From Serratia ficaria (GTDB lineage: Bacteria; Pseudomonadota; Gammaproteobacteria; Enterobacterales; Enterobacteriaceae), in contig NZ_LT906479.1 of the NCBI RefSeq assembly GCF_900187015.1, positions 2,480,001 through 2,544,000 of the forward strand: 64,000 nucleotides of DNA, in the 5' to 3' direction. The notes beneath the pieces were generated by a model. The model was not told the DNA's origin. It saw only the letters and a list, made by a program, of their open reading frames with translations, and ran no database searches. This document shows positions 34,601-43,415 of this stretch, piece after piece. The position numbers and the translations under genes were made by a program. Every line of letters begins with the position of its first letter. The stretch's first letter is position 1.

Positions 34601-36708
34601 TGCGCCACGACAAGGAAAGTCTTAACTGGGCATGGCGCAAGCGCCTGCCGCTGATCCGCCAGACCGAAGCGGCGGAGTGCGGCGTGGCCTGCCTGGCGAT
34701 GATTGCCGGCTGGTATGGGCACCGGGTCGATTTAGCCACGCTGCGCCAGCAGCTTAACGCCTCGCAGCTCGGCATGACCTTTACGCAGCTGACCGGCTGC
34801 GCCGAACGGCTGAACCTGGCCGGCCGCGCGGTGCGGCTGGAGCTGGAGGAACTGCGGCTGCTGGCGACGCCCTGCATTCTGTATTGGGACATGAACCATT
34901 TTGTGGTGCTGAAGCGGGTGCGCGGCACCCGCATCGAGCTGCACGATCCGGCCCGCGGCCTGGTGAAAATGAGCCTGCGGGAGGCGAACCGTCATTTTAC
35001 CGGCGTGGCGCTGGAGCTGACGCCCACCCACCAATTCGACATCCGCGATCGCCGGCGAAAGGTTCGCCTGACGGCGTTGATCGGCCAAACTCAGGGGCTG
35101 AAGGCGGCGCTGGCGAGGATTTTCTGTTTTGCGCTGGCGCTGGAGGCGTTCGCGCTGCTTGGCCCGTTGATCAACCAACTGGTGATCGACGAAGTGCTGG
35201 TAGCGCTCGACGCCAATCTGCTGAGCCTGATCGTCATCGCCATGCTGCTGCTGGCGGTGATGCAGATGCTGTTGGAGCTGGCGCGCCAGTGGGCGACCCT
35301 CAGCATGGCGGTCAATTTCAACCTGCAGTGGACGGCCAACGTTTTTCATCACTTGCTGCGTTTGCCGATCGGCTGGTTCGAGGCGCGCAATATGGGCGAC
35401 ATCAGCGCCAAGTTCGACGCCGTCGACACCATCCAGGAAACCCTCACCACCACGCTGCTGGAGGCCTTTCTCGATCTGCTGCTGGTGGTCGGCACGCTGA
35501 GCATGATGCTGTTATACAGCGCGAAGCTTACCGCCATCGCGCTGGGGGCCGCCCTGATTTACGGTCTGCTGCGGCTATGCTGGTTCAGCACGCTGCGCAA
35601 GGCGGCGGAAGACAGCTGGAGCGCCGATACCCAGGAGTCGAGTCACTTTCTGGAAAGCCTGCGCGGGGTGCTGAGCCTGCGGGTGAACGGGGCGCTGGCG
35701 CGGCGGGAATCGGCGTGGCGCAACCTGAACGTCGCCCGGCGCAACGCCCACCTGCGCGAAAGCAAACTGATGATGGTGTATGGCATCATGCATACCTCGT
35801 TCGGCAGCCTGGTGGGCGCAGCGGTGCTGTGGCAGGGCGCCGGCGCGGTGCTGGCCGGGCAGTTTTCGGTGGGCATGCTGGTGGCCTACCTGTCTTTTCA
35901 GGGGCGATTTTCCGCCAGCATCAACGGGCTGATAGACAACGTGTTCGCCTATCGGATGCTCGACGTCTACAACCAGCGGCTGGCCGATATCGTGCTGACC
36001 GCCCGCGAGGATGCGGCGGCGGGCGGGGATGAGCGCGCGCCCGCGCCCTCGGCCGACCGCGCCGTTTTGCGGCTGGATCGGGTGAGTTTCAGCTATGCCG
36101 CGGGGGAGCGGGAGATCCTGTCGCAGGTCTCGCTGCAGGTCATGCCCGGCGAGGTGGTGGCGCTGGTGGGGCCGTCCGGCGGCGGAAAAACCACGCTGGC
36201 CAAGCTGGTGCTGGGGCTCTACCGGCCTACCGCCGGCGTGCTGAGCCTGTTGGGGGTGGCGCATCATCAGCCGGGCTATCCGGCGCTGCGGCGGGAGATC
36301 GGCGTGGTGCTGCAGGAAGACCAGCTGTTTCGCGGTTCGATAGCCGACAACCTGACCCTGTTCGCGCCGCAGGCAGACATGGCGCTGCTTGCCGAATGCG
36401 CACGCCTGGCGCAGCTGAGCGATGAGATCGCGCGGCTGCCGATGGGCTATCAAACCTTGGTCGGCGAGATGGGCGGCACCCTGTCCGCCGGCCAAAAGCA
36501 GCGGCTGTTGCTGGCGCGGGCGCTTTACAAGCGGCCGAAGCTGCTGCTCCTGGACGAAGCGACCAGCCATCTGGACGTGACCAATGAAATGCGGGTCAGC
36601 GCCGCATTGCGCCAGCTTGGCCTGCCGATTTTACTGATCGCCCACCGGCCGGAAACCATCGCCTCTGCCGACCGGGTTATCGAACTGCGCGCGGGGCGGA
36701 TTGCATAA
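34600..36708 (+). CDS. ABC exporter with N-terminal C39 peptidase domain (CvaB/MchF type)
   Basis: 702 aa from ATG 34600. The C39 domain (about 12-140) has the catalytic Cys in QTEAAECGVACLAMI (C25), His in MNHFVVLKRV (about 105) and Asp in LHDPARG (about 122), so it should be an active leader peptidase. The membrane domain (about 165-440) is followed by the ATPase: Walker A VGPSGGGKTTLAKL, signature TLSAGQKQRLLLARAL, Walker B LLLLDEATSHLD and H-loop LIAHRPE. This class cuts after double-glycine leaders and exports class II bacteriocins or microcins. No precursor is seen nearby. Confidence 0.92.
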   Translation: MRHDKESLNWAWRKRLPLIRQTEAAECGVACLAMIAGWYGHRVDLATLRQQLNASQLGMTFTQLTGCAERLNLAGRAVRLELEELRLLATPCILYWDMNHFVVLKRVRGTRIELHDPARGLVKMSLREANRHFTGVALELTPTHQFDIRDRRRKVRLTALIGQTQGLKAALARIFCFALALEAFALLGPLINQLVIDEVLVALDANLLSLIVIAMLLLAVMQMLLELARQWATLSMAVNFNLQWTANVFHHLLRLPIGWFEARNMGDISAKFDAVDTIQETLTTTLLEAFLDLLLVVGTLSMMLLYSAKLTAIALGAALIYGLLRLCWFSTLRKAAEDSWSADTQESSHFLESLRGVLSLRVNGALARRESAWRNLNVARRNAHLRESKLMMVYGIMHTSFGSLVGAAVLWQGAGAVLAGQFSVGMLVAYLSFQGRFSASINGLIDNVFAYRMLDVYNQRLADIVLTAREDAAAGGDERAPAPSADRAVLRLDRVSFSYAAGEREILSQVSLQVMPGEVVALVGPSGGGKTTLAKLVLGLYRPTAGVLSLLGVAHHQPGYPALRREIGVVLQEDQLFRGSIADNLTLFAPQADMALLAECARLAQLSDEIARLPMGYQTLVGEMGGTLSAGQKQRLLLARALYKRPKLLLLDEATSHLDVTNEMRVSAALRQLGLPILLIAHRPETIASADRVIELRAGRIA

Positions 36709-36721
36709 CCGCACGGCAGGC

Positions 36722-37879
36722 TCAGGCCAGCGGCCCGCCCAAAATGGTTTCCTGCATGCCGGCGAGAATGCGTTCGCCGGTTTCGGTTTTCAGTTCTTCA
36801 TACCAGCTGCGGGTGATCGCCATTTCTTTGCCGTGCGTCACGTCGCAGCGCTTGCGCGCTTTCAGCACCAGATCCTTCACCCGATAGCTGCGTTTATCCT
36901 GGTAGCGCAGCAGGGCGTCTTCAATGCCCAGCGAGTTGGTCTGCAGCGCGATCGCCAGCACTACCGCATCTTCCATCGCCGCGCAGCCGCCCTGGCCGAT
37001 ATCCGGGGTGGTGCTGTGACCGGCGTCGCCCAACAGCGCCACGCGGCCGCGCACCAGCTGTTCGAAGGGCTCGATATCGTGGATCTCAATGCGGTTGACG
37101 CTGGCGGGATCGAGCGCCGCGATCAGCTTCTGCACCGGGTCGGCCCAGCCGGCGAAGTAGCGCTGCAGGTCGGCGCGCACCGTGCTGCGGTCTTCCGCCA
37201 GCCCGGTCGGCAACGGCACATCGAAGAAGAAATAAAAACGGTTGTCGGCCACCGGCATCAGCGATACCCGCTTGCCTTCGCCGACAAAGGTGGTCCACTG
37301 GTCGGCCGGCGCGATGGATTCGTCGATGGTCACCAGCCCGTTCCAGTTGACATAGCCGGCGTAGCGGCGCTCCACCGCGTGGCCCAGCACGTAAGGGCGC
37401 ACCGCCGAGTGGGTGCCGTCGGCGGCGATCAGGAAATCGCCGCTGGCCTGGCTGCCGTCTTCAAACCAGGCGGTCACGCCGTCCGGCGTTTCTTCTATGC
37501 CGCACACCCGTTTGCCGAAACGTACCCGATCACGGCCGTAGGTATCCAGCAGCATGGCCTGCAGCTCGGCGCGGGCCACCGGGTAGGGGCGTTCGCCGAC
37601 GCCGGCGATCAGCGGATCCAGGCTGAAACGCGTCAGGGTCCGGCCGTGCAGGTATTCCTGATAAGCCATGTAGCGCATCGGGCCGCCCAGCCGGCGCAGC
37701 GGCTCTTTCATGCCCAGGTAGTTCAGGCACTTCACGCCGTTCGGCCAGATGGAAATGGCCGCGCCAACCGGCCGAATGTCCTTCACCGCCTCATACACTT
37801 CGCTGTCGATACCGGCCCGCTGCAGGGCGATGGCGGCACACAGGCCGCCGATGCCGCCGCCAATGACGATTGCTTTCAT
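36722..37879 (-). CDS. hpxO: FAD-dependent urate hydroxylase
   Basis: 385 aa (Klebsiella HpxO 384). ATG 37879 has AGGAGAACAACC upstream; the longer ORF adds a Pro-rich tail. FAD motif IVIGGGIGGLCAAIALQRAG (about 4-23), middle DG motif FLIAADGTHSAVRPYVLG, second FAD motif VALLGDAGHSTTPDIGQGG (about 278-296). It oxidises urate to 5-hydroxyisourate with NADH, the step after xanthine dehydrogenase. It stands alone here, 20 kb from xdhABC. A sigma-54-like promoter lies 35-49 bp upstream. Confidence 0.93.
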   Translation of the reverse strand: MKAIVIGGGIGGLCAAIALQRAGIDSEVYEAVKDIRPVGAAISIWPNGVKCLNYLGMKEPLRRLGGPMRYMAYQEYLHGRTLTRFSLDPLIAGVGERPYPVARAELQAMLLDTYGRDRVRFGKRVCGIEETPDGVTAWFEDGSQASGDFLIAADGTHSAVRPYVLGHAVERRYAGYVNWNGLVTIDESIAPADQWTTFVGEGKRVSLMPVADNRFYFFFDVPLPTGLAEDRSTVRADLQRYFAGWADPVQKLIAALDPASVNRIEIHDIEPFEQLVRGRVALLGDAGHSTTPDIGQGGCAAMEDAVVLAIALQTNSLGIEDALLRYQDKRSYRVKDLVLKARKRCDVTHGKEMAITRSWYEELKTETGERILAGMQETILGGPLA

Positions 37880-37913
37880 TTGGTTGTTCTCCTGATGGCT
37901 ATTACCGGAAGCA

Positions 37914-37928
37914 GCAATTTCCGTACCA
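37914..37928 (-). promoter_or_regulatory. Sigma-54-like promoter of hpxO
   Basis: On the minus strand TGGTACGGAAATTGC fits TGGCACG-N4-TTGC with one mismatch and exact spacing. Transcription would start near 37902, giving a leader of about 23 bases. Confidence 0.7.
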
Positions 37929-37968
37929 ACCTGCCGGCGCGGCGGCGGGCGGGGTGAAGGCGGCGGGC

Positions 37969-37985
37969 TGACGCAAATTGGTGCA
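37969..37985. promoter_or_regulatory. NtrC-like half site upstream of hpxO
   Basis: TGACGCAAATTGGTGCA has a perfect TGGTGCA half and a poor second half. The 12-mer ATTGGTGCAACC (37977-37988) is shared exactly with the guaD control region (11077-11088). It lies about 50 bp upstream of the -24 element. Confidence 0.45.
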
Positions 37986-38103
37986 ACCGCTGAGCCGTGA
38001 CGGGGCAAGGTTATTTTTCTCGCCGCCCGCGGCTTTCAATTTACGGCGCGCGGCATTGCGCGATATTCTGGCGCCATACTGGGTCATGCCTGAGGAGGGA
38101 ACC

Positions 38104-39168
38104 ATGACAGACAGCCATGCGTTTGAACGACAGGGCCTGGAGAATCTGCTGGGCTACTGGCGGCGACACCGCCGCCTGCCGGGCGCGCGTTATCCGGCCG
38201 GCCCGACCGACAGCCTGAGCGACGTGGCCGGGGTGAGCGTGGGGCATCATACCCTGAACGAAGGCGACTGCCAGACCGGGGTCACCGCCATCATGCCGCC
38301 GGGTGAGCTGTTCGGCCAGCCGCTGCCCTGCGGCAGCGCCGTGCTCAACGGCTTCGCCAAGCCGCTGGGGCTGGTGCAGCTCAATGAGCTGGGGGTGCTG
38401 CAAACGCCGATCCTGCTGAGCAATACCTTCGCCGTCGGCACGCTGTTCAACGCCATGGTGCGGCGCAGCTGCCAACGTTATCCGCAGATTGGCCGCGGCG
38501 GCGCCACCCTCAATCCGCTGGTGCTGGAGTGCAACGACGGTTATCTGAACGACATTCAGGCCATGGCGGTGCGCGAAGAGCACGTGTTCAGCGCGCTGGA
38601 TAATCTCTCGAGCCGTTTTGATCGCGGCAGCGTCGGCGCCGGGCGCGGCATGAGCAGTTTTGGCCTGAAGGGCGGCATCGGCACCGCCTCGCGCTACTGC
38701 CCGGGGCTGGGGGCGACGCTGGGGGTGCTGGTGCTGGCCAACTTCGGCACCCTCGACTCGCTCACGCTGAGCGGCGTGCGGGTGGGGCCGGCGCTGGCCG
38801 CCGAGTTGGCGGATCCGCCGCCGCAGGTGGACGCCGGGTCGATCATCATCATTATCGCCTGCGATCGGGTGCTGGACAGCCGGCAACTGGGCCGCATCGC
38901 CAAGCGCGCCGGCGCGGGGCTGGGCCGGGTCGGCAGCCATTGGGGGCACGGCTCCGGCGATATCGCGCTGGCGTTTTCCACCCGGCTGCAGGGCGCGGCG
39001 CTGCCGGATGAACGGCTGGAGCCGCTGTTCGCCGCCGCCGCGGACGCCACCGAATACGCGGTGCTGGACGCGCTGCTGAGCGCCGAGAGCGTCAGCGGTT
39101 TCCAGCAGCATTCGCGCGCGGCGTTGTGGCCGCTGCTCGATCGTTTGGCCGATCGCGGCCCGCATTAA
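38104..39168 (+). CDS. P1-family (DmpA/BapA-type) self-processing aminopeptidase
   Basis: 354 aa from ATG 38104 with GAGGAGGG upstream. N-terminal nucleophile hydrolase family S58/P1: DSLSDVAGVSVGHHTL (about 38-53), FAVGTLFNAMV, GSVGAGRGMSSFGLKGGIGTAS (about 177-198; the region of self-cleavage), and IIIIACDRVLDSRQLGRIAKRA. Members release N-terminal D- or L-amino acids or beta-amino acids from peptides. No signal peptide is apparent. It is divergent from hpxO; no functional link is evident. Confidence 0.88.
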   Translation: MTDSHAFERQGLENLLGYWRRHRRLPGARYPAGPTDSLSDVAGVSVGHHTLNEGDCQTGVTAIMPPGELFGQPLPCGSAVLNGFAKPLGLVQLNELGVLQTPILLSNTFAVGTLFNAMVRRSCQRYPQIGRGGATLNPLVLECNDGYLNDIQAMAVREEHVFSALDNLSSRFDRGSVGAGRGMSSFGLKGGIGTASRYCPGLGATLGVLVLANFGTLDSLTLSGVRVGPALAAELADPPPQVDAGSIIIIIACDRVLDSRQLGRIAKRAGAGLGRVGSHWGHGSGDIALAFSTRLQGAALPDERLEPLFAAAADATEYAVLDALLSAESVSGFQQHSRAALWPLLDRLADRGPH

Positions 39169-39377
39169 CCGGCGCCGGATCGCTTCGACGACGATCCGGC
39201 ACAGCACGATCCCACAACGGAAAATTCCCTCCTGACATTAATCTGCCTGAATAATAGGCTACGCTAACTATTAACCTGTTGCTCAATGTTCACCCGCGAG
39301 CGCAGCCGACGATTCCCATAAAAAAATGATTCTCGCCGTACGCATTGACGCAGTGCGGCATTTTGGAGCTATGAGCA

Positions 39378-41585
39378 ATGACAATATCGCAAGTCCCGCT
39401 TTCGCGGCGGCGGTTTATCGTCGGCGCCGGAGCGTTGGTGATCGGCGCGTATCTGCCGTCCACCGGCGCGCTGGCCAGAACGAGCGCCGCAGCTGCGCCA
39501 GGCGCCCCGGCGCTGGACGCCAACGCCTTCGTGCAGGTCGGCGCCGACGGCATCGTCACCGTGATCAGTAAACACACCGAAGTGGGCCAGGGGGTCTACA
39601 CCGGCATGGCGACGCTGGTCGCCGAAGAGCTCGACGCCGACTGGGCGCAGGTGCGCGTCGTCGCCGCGCCGGTGGACACCAGCGTCTACAAGAACCTGTC
39701 GTTCGGCTTCCAGGGCACCGGCGGCTCCAGTTCGGTGGCCAACGCCTATGAGCAGATGCGCCGCATGGGCGCCATGGCGCGCGCGCTGCTGGTGCAGGCC
39801 GCCGCGCAAAGTTGGAAAACCTCGGCGCAGGAAATCACCGTGCAGGCGGGCAGGATCCGCCACGCCGCCAGCGGCCGGGAAGCGGGCTTCGGCGAATTCG
39901 CCGCGCTGGCCGCCACGCTGCCGCCGCCCGATCCCGCCAGCCTGCCGCTGAAGGACCCGGCCAATTTCACCCTGATCGGCAAGGCCGGCGGGCTGCACCG
40001 CGTCGACTCGCTGGCGAAAACCAACGGCAGCGCGCAGTTCTCGCAGGACATCCACGAGCCGGGCATGCTGACCGTCACCATCAAGAAATCGCCGCGTTTT
40101 GGCGGCCGGGTGGCGTCGTTTGACGCCAGCCGCGCGCTGGCGGTGCCGGGCGTGGTGGCGGTGAAGCAGACCGACACCGGGGTGGCGGTGTACGCCAAAA
40201 ATACCTGGGCGGCGATCCAGGGCCGCGATCGGCTGCGGGTGGAGTGGGATGACGCGCAGGCCGAGCGGCGCAACACCGGGGAAATCTACGCCGAGTTCCG
40301 CCGGGTGGCGCAAAAAACCGGCGTGCTGGCGAAGAGCCATGGCAAACCGGACGAGATCTTCGATAAGGCCGACAGGGTGATCGAAGCCGAATATACCTTC
40401 CCGTATGTGGCGCATGCGCCGATGGAGCCGCTGGACGGTTACCTGTTCTGGGACGGCGAAAGCGTCAGGGCGCGCTACGGCTGCCAGATCCAGACTCTCG
40501 ACCACAAGCAGCTGTGCGATCTGTTCCAGCTGCCGCCGGAAAAAGTGCAAATCGACACCATTCTGGCCGGCGGCAGCTTCGGCCGACGCATCGATCTGGG
40601 CAACCCGACGCTGGGGCCGGATCTGGCGGCGGACATGGCGGCGGCGGCCAAGGCTATCGGCCCCGGGCACGGGGTGAAGGTGGTATGGACGCGCGAGGAC
40701 GACATCCGCAACGGCTGGTACCGGCCGATGATCCTGCACCGGCTGCGCGGCGCCATTCGCGGCGGCAAAGTGGTGGGCTGGACCGATACCGTGGTGGGGC
40801 ATTCCTGGACGCTCAACAGTGCGATGACCGCGCTGGTGGTCAACGGCCTCGATCTGATGATGGTCGAGGGCGCCAGCGAGCTGCCTTATACCTTCGAAGC
40901 CTTCCGTTGCGACGCGCACATCGTGCCGGGCAAGGTGCCGACCACCTCGCTGCGTTCCGTCGCCAGCACCCATACCGGCCATGCGGTGGAGAGCTTCATC
41001 GATCAGCTGCTGCAGGAGACCGGGCAGGATCCGGTCGAGGGTCGGCTGGCGCTGATGGGCGACGCGCCGCGCGAAGCCGGGGTATTGCGGGCGGTGGCCA
41101 AGGCCGCCAACTGGCAGGGCGCCAGGGTAGTGGACGGCCGCGCGCGCGGGGTGGGCGTCGCCAAGGCGTTCGACACCCGGGTGGCGCAGATAGCGGAAGT
41201 GTCTATCGGCGAAGGCGGCATTCCGCGGGTGCACAAGGTGTGGTGCGCGGTGGACTGCGGCGTGGCGGTGAATCCCGACGTGATCCGCGCGCAGATTGAA
41301 GGCGGCATCGGCTACGGCCTGAGCATGGCGCTGTACGGCAACATCACGCTGAAAGACGGGGTGATCGAGCAATCCAACTTCAACGATTTCCGCCCGCTGC
41401 GCATCGATGAAATGCCGGAGATCGAGGTGATTATCGTGCCCTCGAGCGAGAAGCCGACCGGGGTCGGCGAACTGGGCGTGCCGACCATCGCGCCGGCGGT
41501 CGGCAATGCGCTGGCGCTGCTCGGGCGGCCGCGCACCTCGCTCAGCCTGCCGTTACATCAACCCAACCGCGACGCCGGCGTCTGA
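39378..41585 (+). CDS. Xanthine-oxidase-family molybdopterin subunit, Tat-exported (IorB-like)
   Basis: 735 aa. A twin-arginine signal (PLSRRRFIVGAGALVIGAYL, about 7-26) sends the folded enzyme to the periplasm. Molybdopterin domains follow: SKHTEVGQGVYTGMATLVAEE, GGSSSVANAYEQM, AGGSFGRRIDLGN, TSLRSVASTHTGHAVESF and the C-terminal GVGELGVPTIAPAVGNAL carrying the conserved Glu. It resembles isoquinoline 1-oxidoreductase or cytochrome-linked aldehyde dehydrogenase large subunits. The next two genes supply the 2Fe-2S and haem partners; no FAD subunit is present. The substrate, an aldehyde or an N-heterocycle, is not evident. Confidence 0.9.
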   Translation: MTISQVPLSRRRFIVGAGALVIGAYLPSTGALARTSAAAAPGAPALDANAFVQVGADGIVTVISKHTEVGQGVYTGMATLVAEELDADWAQVRVVAAPVDTSVYKNLSFGFQGTGGSSSVANAYEQMRRMGAMARALLVQAAAQSWKTSAQEITVQAGRIRHAASGREAGFGEFAALAATLPPPDPASLPLKDPANFTLIGKAGGLHRVDSLAKTNGSAQFSQDIHEPGMLTVTIKKSPRFGGRVASFDASRALAVPGVVAVKQTDTGVAVYAKNTWAAIQGRDRLRVEWDDAQAERRNTGEIYAEFRRVAQKTGVLAKSHGKPDEIFDKADRVIEAEYTFPYVAHAPMEPLDGYLFWDGESVRARYGCQIQTLDHKQLCDLFQLPPEKVQIDTILAGGSFGRRIDLGNPTLGPDLAADMAAAAKAIGPGHGVKVVWTREDDIRNGWYRPMILHRLRGAIRGGKVVGWTDTVVGHSWTLNSAMTALVVNGLDLMMVEGASELPYTFEAFRCDAHIVPGKVPTTSLRSVASTHTGHAVESFIDQLLQETGQDPVEGRLALMGDAPREAGVLRAVAKAANWQGARVVDGRARGVGVAKAFDTRVAQIAEVSIGEGGIPRVHKVWCAVDCGVAVNPDVIRAQIEGGIGYGLSMALYGNITLKDGVIEQSNFNDFRPLRIDEMPEIEVIIVPSSEKPTGVGELGVPTIAPAVGNALALLGRPRTSLSLPLHQPNRDAGV

Positions 41586-41600
41586 CAAGGAGAGAACCGC

Positions 41601-42059
41601 ATGATGACCTTAACCGTAAACGACCAGCCGCTGAGCTTCGACGGCGATCCCCATATGCCGCTGCTGTGGTTCTTGCGCGATGAAGCCGGGCTGACCGGCA
41701 CCAAATTCGGCTGCGGCATCGCCATGTGCGGCGCCTGCACCGTGCATCTGGACGGGGTGCCGGTGCGCTCGTGCATGACGCCGGTTTCCGCCGCGGTCGG
41801 CAAGAAAATCACCACCATCGAAGCCATAGGCGCAACGCCGGCGGGCAAGGCGGTGCAGGAGGCCTGGGTCGATCTGGACGTGGTGCAGTGCGGCTACTGT
41901 CAGTCCGGACAGATCATGAGCGCCAGCGCGCTGCTGGCGCAAAGCAAAAATCCGAGCGATGCGGACATTGACGCGGCGATGAGCGGCAACGTGTGCCGCT
42001 GCGCGACCTACGTGCGCATTCGCGCCGCCATCCATCAAGCCGCCAAGGCGCTGGACTAG
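41601..42059 (+). CDS. 2Fe-2S subunit of the molybdenum hydroxylase (IorA-like)
   Basis: 152 aa. Two 2Fe-2S motifs: [15 protein letters not shown] (about 41-55) and CGYCQSGQ with [10 protein letters not shown] (about 99-141). No signal peptide, so it should ride out with the Tat-borne large subunit. GGAG lies eight bases before the ATG; 15 bp after the large-subunit gene and 11 bp before the cytochrome gene. Confidence 0.92.
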   Translation: MMTLTVNDQPLSFDGDPHMPLLWFLRDEAGLTGTKFGCGIAMCGACTVHLDGVPVRSCMTPVSAAVGKKITTIEAIGATPAGKAVQEAWVDLDVVQCGYCQSGQIMSASALLAQSKNPSDADIDAAMSGNVCRCATYVRIRAAIHQAAKALD

Positions 42060-42070
42060 GGAGAGATGCG

Positions 42071-43375
42071 ATGAGCAACGCCTTGAAAGGGCTGTTATGG
42101 CTGATTGTCGCGGTGGTGGTGATCGCGGGCGGTTATGCGCTCTACACCCTGCTGCGGCCGACCGGCCCGGAGCCTGCGGCGCCGATCGCCGGCGCGCCGG
42201 CCGGCATTACCGATAAGCTGGCGCGCGGCGAATACCTGGCGCGCGCCGCCGACTGCGTGGCCTGCCACACCGCACCGGGCGGCACGCCGTTTGCCGGCGG
42301 CTTCGCCTTCAAGCTGCCGTTCGGCACGATCTACGGCACCAACATCACCGCCGACCCGGAGACCGGCATCGGCAACTGGAGCGACGAGCAGTTCGTGCGT
42401 GCGGTGCGCGAGGGGGTTGGCCCGCAGGGCAACCTGTACCCGGCGATGCCTTACACGTCGTATACCGGCCTGAGCCGCGACGACGTGCTGGCGATCAAGG
42501 CCTATCTGTTCAGCCTGCCGCCGGTGAAACAGGCCAATCCGCACAACGATCTGCCGTTCCCGTTCAACCAGCGTTGGGGCATGAAGTTCTGGAACCTGGC
42601 GTTCTTCGATGAAAAACGCTTCGAACCGGATCTCAACAAGGATGAACAGTGGAATCGCGGCGCCTATCTGGCGACGGCGCTGGGCCACTGCAGCGAATGC
42701 CACACGCCGCGCAACCTGGCGTTTGGCATCAACCAGAGCAAGCACCTCAGCGGCGAGGTGATCCAGGGCTGGTTCGCCGCCAACATCACCCCGGACAAAC
42801 AGACCGGCATCGGCGGCTGGAGCGAACAGCAGCTGTCGCAGTATCTGGCGACCGGGCATGCCGAAGGGCGCAGCAGCGCCGCCGGGCCGATGGCGGAAGC
42901 GGTGGAGAACAGCCTGCAGTTCCTGACGCCGGAGGATAACCTGGCGCTGGTGAAATACCTGCGCGATATCGAACCGATCGCCGGCGACAGCGCCGCCGCG
43001 GTCAACCTGCAGCCGAAGGGCGCCCTGGGCTCCAGCCCGGTGTTGCCGGGCGGGCAGGATCGGTCTCTCGGCCGCCGGCTGTTCGCCGGAGACTGCAGCG
43101 GCTGCCACCAGTGGAACGGCCCGGGCCGCCAGAGCAAATATGCGTCGCTGGTCGGCAGCACCGCGGTGAACGATCCGCAGGGCCGCAGCGTGGTGCAGGC
43201 CATTCTCAAAGGCACGCGCATCAGCATTGGCGAACAGCATGAGGTGATGCCGCAGTTCGGCAACGCTTACTCTGACGAGGAAGTGGCGGCGGTCGCCAAC
43301 TTTGTGGTCGGCCACTTTGGCGACAAGCAGGGGACGGTCACCGCCGGGCAGGTGGCTGAACAGCGCAAACAGTAA
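42071..43375 (+). CDS. Membrane-anchored triheme cytochrome c subunit
   Basis: 434 aa from ATG 42071. N-terminal helix ALKGLLWLIVAVVVIAGGYALYTL (about 4-27) anchors it with the haem domains in the periplasm. CxxCH sites start at C62 (CVACH), C207 (CSECH) and C342 (CSGCH). It is the same architecture as alcohol/aldehyde dehydrogenase cytochrome subunits and as the C-terminal third of NicB. It passes electrons from the 2Fe-2S subunit to the respiratory chain. Last gene of the three-gene operon. Confidence 0.92.
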   Translation: MSNALKGLLWLIVAVVVIAGGYALYTLLRPTGPEPAAPIAGAPAGITDKLARGEYLARAADCVACHTAPGGTPFAGGFAFKLPFGTIYGTNITADPETGIGNWSDEQFVRAVREGVGPQGNLYPAMPYTSYTGLSRDDVLAIKAYLFSLPPVKQANPHNDLPFPFNQRWGMKFWNLAFFDEKRFEPDLNKDEQWNRGAYLATALGHCSECHTPRNLAFGINQSKHLSGEVIQGWFAANITPDKQTGIGGWSEQQLSQYLATGHAEGRSSAAGPMAEAVENSLQFLTPEDNLALVKYLRDIEPIAGDSAAAVNLQPKGALGSSPVLPGGQDRSLGRRLFAGDCSGCHQWNGPGRQSKYASLVGSTAVNDPQGRSVVQAILKGTRISIGEQHEVMPQFGNAYSDEEVAAVANFVVGHFGDKQGTVTAGQVAEQRKQ

Positions 43376-43381
43376 CGGCAC

Positions 43382-43408
43382 GGCGAGGGGGCGGCAGGCC
43401 CCCTCGCC
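43382..43408. terminator. GC-rich hairpin between convergent genes
   Basis: Perfect 11-bp stem (43382-43392 with 43398-43408) and a 5-base loop, between the cytochrome c gene and the bicupin gene, which converge here. No T tract follows on either side, so it is probably a Rho-aided two-way stop or an mRNA end protector. Confidence 0.55.
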
Positions 43409-43415
43409 AGCGGGA

